In this document: positions 7,321 to 9,038 of the stretch, one piece after another
How positions within the stretch are numbered: the first letter of the stretch is position 1
Layout: each line of letters opens with the position of its first letter
Assembly (NCBI GenBank): GCA_002422505.1
Contig: DIVX01000037.1
Location: 37,698 to 46,735, forward strand
DNA: 9,038 nt
Source of the DNA: Desulfovibrio sp. UBA6121
GTDB taxonomy: Bacteria; Desulfobacterota; Desulfovibrionia; Desulfovibrionales; Desulfovibrionaceae
Reading direction: 5' to 3'
The notes under the pieces: model-generated
Told to the model about the DNA's origin: nothing
The model's input: only the letters and a program-made list of their open reading frames with translations
The model's database searches: none
Translations under genes and position numbers: made by a program

Positions 7321-7348
7321 CTTATCTTGGGCGGGCAAGAAAAGTCAA
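7321..7348 (-). promoter_or_regulatory. Sigma70-type promoter of the rplU operon
   Basis: On the minus strand TTGACT (7348-7343) is followed after 16 bases by GATAAG (7326-7321), a good match to -35 and -10 elements. Transcription should begin near 7314, giving a short leader of about 25 bases, so there is little room for a long ribosomal-protein leader RNA. A perfect 6-bp inverted repeat, TAAGAG-N5-CTCTTA (7308-7324), overlaps the -10 and the expected start point and could be an operator or a 5' hairpin. Confidence 0.7.
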
Positions 7349-7381
7349 GCGCCGGACGCGTATTTTTTTACATCGCCCAGG

Positions 7382-8260
7382 CTAGGCCCGGGCCAGAACC
7401 AGCAGGTCCACACGGGCCGCGCCAGCGCCCAGCATGGCCCGCGAGCATTCCTCAAGGGTCGCGCCCGTGGTCATTATGTCATCCACAAGCAGCACGGCCC
7501 GGCCCGCCAAAATTTCGCCGCGCGCCGCAAAGGCCCCCCGGATGTTCTCGGCGCGCGCCTCGCGCGCAAGCTCCATCTGCGGGGTGGTGCGCCGCACGCG
7601 GGCAAGCGCCTCCTGGTGCAGGGGCCAGCCGTGCCGCGCGGACAAGAGCCGGGCGATCTCCAGGCTCTGGTTGAACCCGCGCGCCAACAGCCTGCGCGGA
7701 TGCAGCGGCACCGGCACCACAAGCCCCGGCCCGCCAAGTTCCGGGTACGCCCGCAGCCCGTGCTCAAAGGCCGCCAGGGCACACTCCTGCAAACGGCGGC
7801 CAAAGTCCAGCCGGGCCTCGAACTTGTAGCCCAGAATCATTTCCTTGAGCTGGCCTGCATACGGCCCGTACACCAGCACGCGCCCCCAGGGACGCGGCTT
7901 CTCGCGGCAGCGCACGCACAGGCCGGGGGGGGACTGGGCCGAAATTTCCGCCGCCAGCCCGCTTGGCAGACTTCCCGCCGCCGACGCCTCGCCCCCCTGC
8001 GCCCTCATTTCCGGCAAGGCCTGATATTCGCCACAGCCGGGGCAGGACCAGCCCTGCCGGGGAGCCAGGGCCGCGCGGCAGTCTGCGCACAGGGCTGCCG
8101 GGGCCGCAAGGCCTTCTTCGGCGTCCTCGCCTGTACCTGCGCCGTCGTCGGCAACGCTGGCCGCACAGCGCAGCACGCAGCCGCAGCCAGGGCAGCGCGC
8201 CTCGGCCAGGAGCGCGCCCCGCGCCACCCGCCCAACCAGCCGCAGCAGCGCTTCACGCAC
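7382..8260 (-). CDS. comF: ComF-family phosphoribosyltransferase-like protein
   Basis: 292 residues. ComF is needed for DNA uptake in naturally competent bacteria but is widespread in species not known to be competent, where its role is unclear. The N-terminal third has four CxxC pairs (C23/C26, C58/C61, C73/C76, C115/C118), a double zinc-ribbon. The C-terminal part is a type I phosphoribosyltransferase fold with VPVPLHPRRLLARGFNQSLEIARLL (182-206) and the PRPP-loop VLLVDDIMTTGAT (256-268). An acidic, probably disordered stretch (ADDGAGTGEDAEEG, 37-50) is inserted between the first two Cys pairs. The ATG-initiated frame runs back to 8392 but would bury the start deep in the upstream gene. The GTG at 8260, with GGAGG nine bases upstream, is chosen; it overlaps the upstream stop by 8 bases, so the two genes are coupled. 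The exact start is less certain than the identity. Confidence 0.9.
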   Translation of the reverse strand: MREALLRLVGRVARGALLAEARCPGCGCVLRCAASVADDGAGTGEDAEEGLAAPAALCADCRAALAPRQGWSCPGCGEYQALPEMRAQGGEASAAGSLPSGLAAEISAQSPPGLCVRCREKPRPWGRVLVYGPYAGQLKEMILGYKFEARLDFGRRLQECALAAFEHGLRAYPELGGPGLVVPVPLHPRRLLARGFNQSLEIARLLSARHGWPLHQEALARVRRTTPQMELAREARAENIRGAFAARGEILAGRAVLLVDDIMTTGATLEECSRAMLGAGAARVDLLVLARA

Positions 8261-8882
8261 TGTGCGCCGCCTCCAGGGCCCGCTGCCCGGCCTCGCGCCC
8301 CTGCTGCAACACCAAGCGCGAGGCCTCGGCGTTGGCGGCCAGGTCGTCGCGCCCGTCCAGGCCGCGCAGGCCCAGGGGCTCGCCCAGGGCAAGGCCGAAG
8401 TTGACCAAAAAATACTTGAGGGTCAGGCGCGCGCCGTCAAAGAGCTTCTGCCCCGTGGGCTGCCCGGCCACAAAACAGGCGTAAGCCGCCCTTTCCCGCA
8501 GAGTAAGCACCCAGGGATCGCCCTTGCGGCGGGCCTCCCAGAAGCGCTGGGAGCGGTCCACCCAGGTTTTGCACAGGGAGGGCAGCGCATAAAAGTAGAT
8601 GGGCGAGGCGAACAGCACCACCGGGGCGCGCATGAGCACGGCGAACAGCTCCTCGGCCTGGTCCTTGCCCGCCAGCACGCAGCGCGACTGCCCGTGCGCG
8701 GCGCAGGCCCGGCAGGCCAGACAGGGGAGCACGGAGTAGTCGCGCAGGGCCAGCACGCGCGCCGTTGCGCCCGCCTGGGCCACGCCGCTGGCCAGCAGCG
8801 CCGCAGCAGCGTCGGAATTGCCGCCAGCACGGTGGCTGCAGGCGAAAATCGCCACGTCCGCGTCGAATCCCTCAGCTGGCAT
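8253..8882 (-). CDS. Flavodoxin-fold NAD(P)H/FMN reductase, iron-sulfur-flavoprotein-like
   Basis: 209 residues, predicted soluble redox protein. The fold is that of NADPH-dependent FMN reductases: a first strand AIFACSHRAGGNSD (11-24) forming the flavin phosphate loop, and FASPIYFYALPSLCKTWVDR, the usual flavin-ring loop and helix. Between them is C54-X2-C57-X2-C60-X7-C68, matching the compact Cys motif (CX2CX2CX4-7C) that binds a [4Fe-4S] cluster in archaeal and clostridial iron-sulfur flavoproteins. Cluster binding here is inferred from that motif. Such proteins are linked to electron transfer and oxygen or peroxide detoxification in anaerobes, but the substrate cannot be named. The ATG at 8882 has GGGGG four bases upstream. 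comF begins within its last codons. No promoter was identified upstream, where short tandem repeats lie. Confidence 0.85.
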   Translation of the reverse strand: MPAEGFDADVAIFACSHRAGGNSDAAAALLASGVAQAGATARVLALRDYSVLPCLACRACAAHGQSRCVLAGKDQAEELFAVLMRAPVVLFASPIYFYALPSLCKTWVDRSQRFWEARRKGDPWVLTLRERAAYACFVAGQPTGQKLFDGARLTLKYFLVNFGLALGEPLGLRGLDGRDDLAANAEASRLVLQQGREAGQRALEAAHSA

Positions 8883-8953
8883 GCCGCCCCCTTTGCCTCA
8901 TTTCACCCTCGCACCCAGACCGGTGCAGCCTGAGCCGCCCTGCCCGGCCCCTC

Positions 8954-9038
8954 CCGCTTCGGCACTCTCCCTTCGGCACCTCCGCTTCGGCACTTCCGCT
9001 TCGGGCAGTCCCGCTTCGGGCAGTCCCGCTTCGGGCAG
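8954..9038. repeat. Short tandem repeats, 13-15 bp period, running off the window
   Basis: Six copies of CCGCTTCGG(G)CA start at 8954, 8969, 8982, 8996, 9011 and 9026. The last three are essentially identical with a 15-base period (unit CCGCTTCGGGCAGTC); the earlier copies are shorter or altered (the one at 8969 lacks a base). Each later unit contains the mini-palindrome CCCG-CTT-CGGG. The array continues past the right edge, so its full length is unknown. A 15-base unit would encode a pentapeptide in any frame, for example LPEAG on the minus strand, where that frame stays open to a TGA near 8898. Whether it is coding cannot be decided here. Confidence 0.75.

Noticed and set aside
6623..8404. 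Plus-strand open frame of 593 codons over rpmA, rplU and comF
   Set aside because: The longest open frame in the window, but antisense to three recognised genes and a promoter; a GC-content artefact.

Overview
The window is ordinary GC-rich chromosomal DNA from an anaerobic bacterium. The best guess is a deltaproteobacterial sulfate reducer of the Desulfovibrio group (Desulfovibrionales). This is inferred from an NrdG2-type anaerobic ribonucleotide reductase activase, an iron-sulfur-flavoprotein-like reductase, the rplU-rpmA-obgE-proB gene order and the GC-rich codon use. No rRNA, tRNA, CRISPR array, insertion sequence or phage gene was seen, and no recognisable new multi-gene system.

Layout from left to right. 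Positions 1-1710, minus strand: nrdG followed by nrdD (truncated by the window edge), a class III (oxygen-sensitive) ribonucleotide reductase pair whose reading frames overlap by 53 bases. Positions 1711-2223: a divergent intergenic region with regulatory signals and dyad symmetries. Positions 2224-4184, plus strand: map (type I methionine aminopeptidase), then a 62-base hairpin, then an SGNH-hydrolase-like gene that seems to have lost its catalytic residues. Positions 4212-4249: a terminator that can serve both convergent units. Positions 4282-7288, minus strand: rplU, rpmA, (terminator-like hairpin), obgE, proB. This unit holds two large-subunit ribosomal proteins, the ribosome-assembly GTPase Obg and glutamate 5-kinase, with a good sigma70-type promoter just upstream of rplU. 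Positions 7382-8882, minus strand: a flavoprotein gene overlapping comF by 8 bases. Positions 8954-9038: short tandem repeats running off the right edge.

Functionally, nrdD and nrdG make deoxyribonucleotides without oxygen. Map trims the initiator methionine. The rplU unit ties ribosome parts to ribosome maturation, with proline synthesis appended. ComF and the flavoprotein form a small translationally coupled pair of uncertain purpose. The features most worth a second look are the degenerate SGNH protein and the strong hairpin covering its ribosome-binding site. After these come the Cys-cluster flavoprotein beside comF, the structured leader upstream of map and the tandem repeats at the right end.
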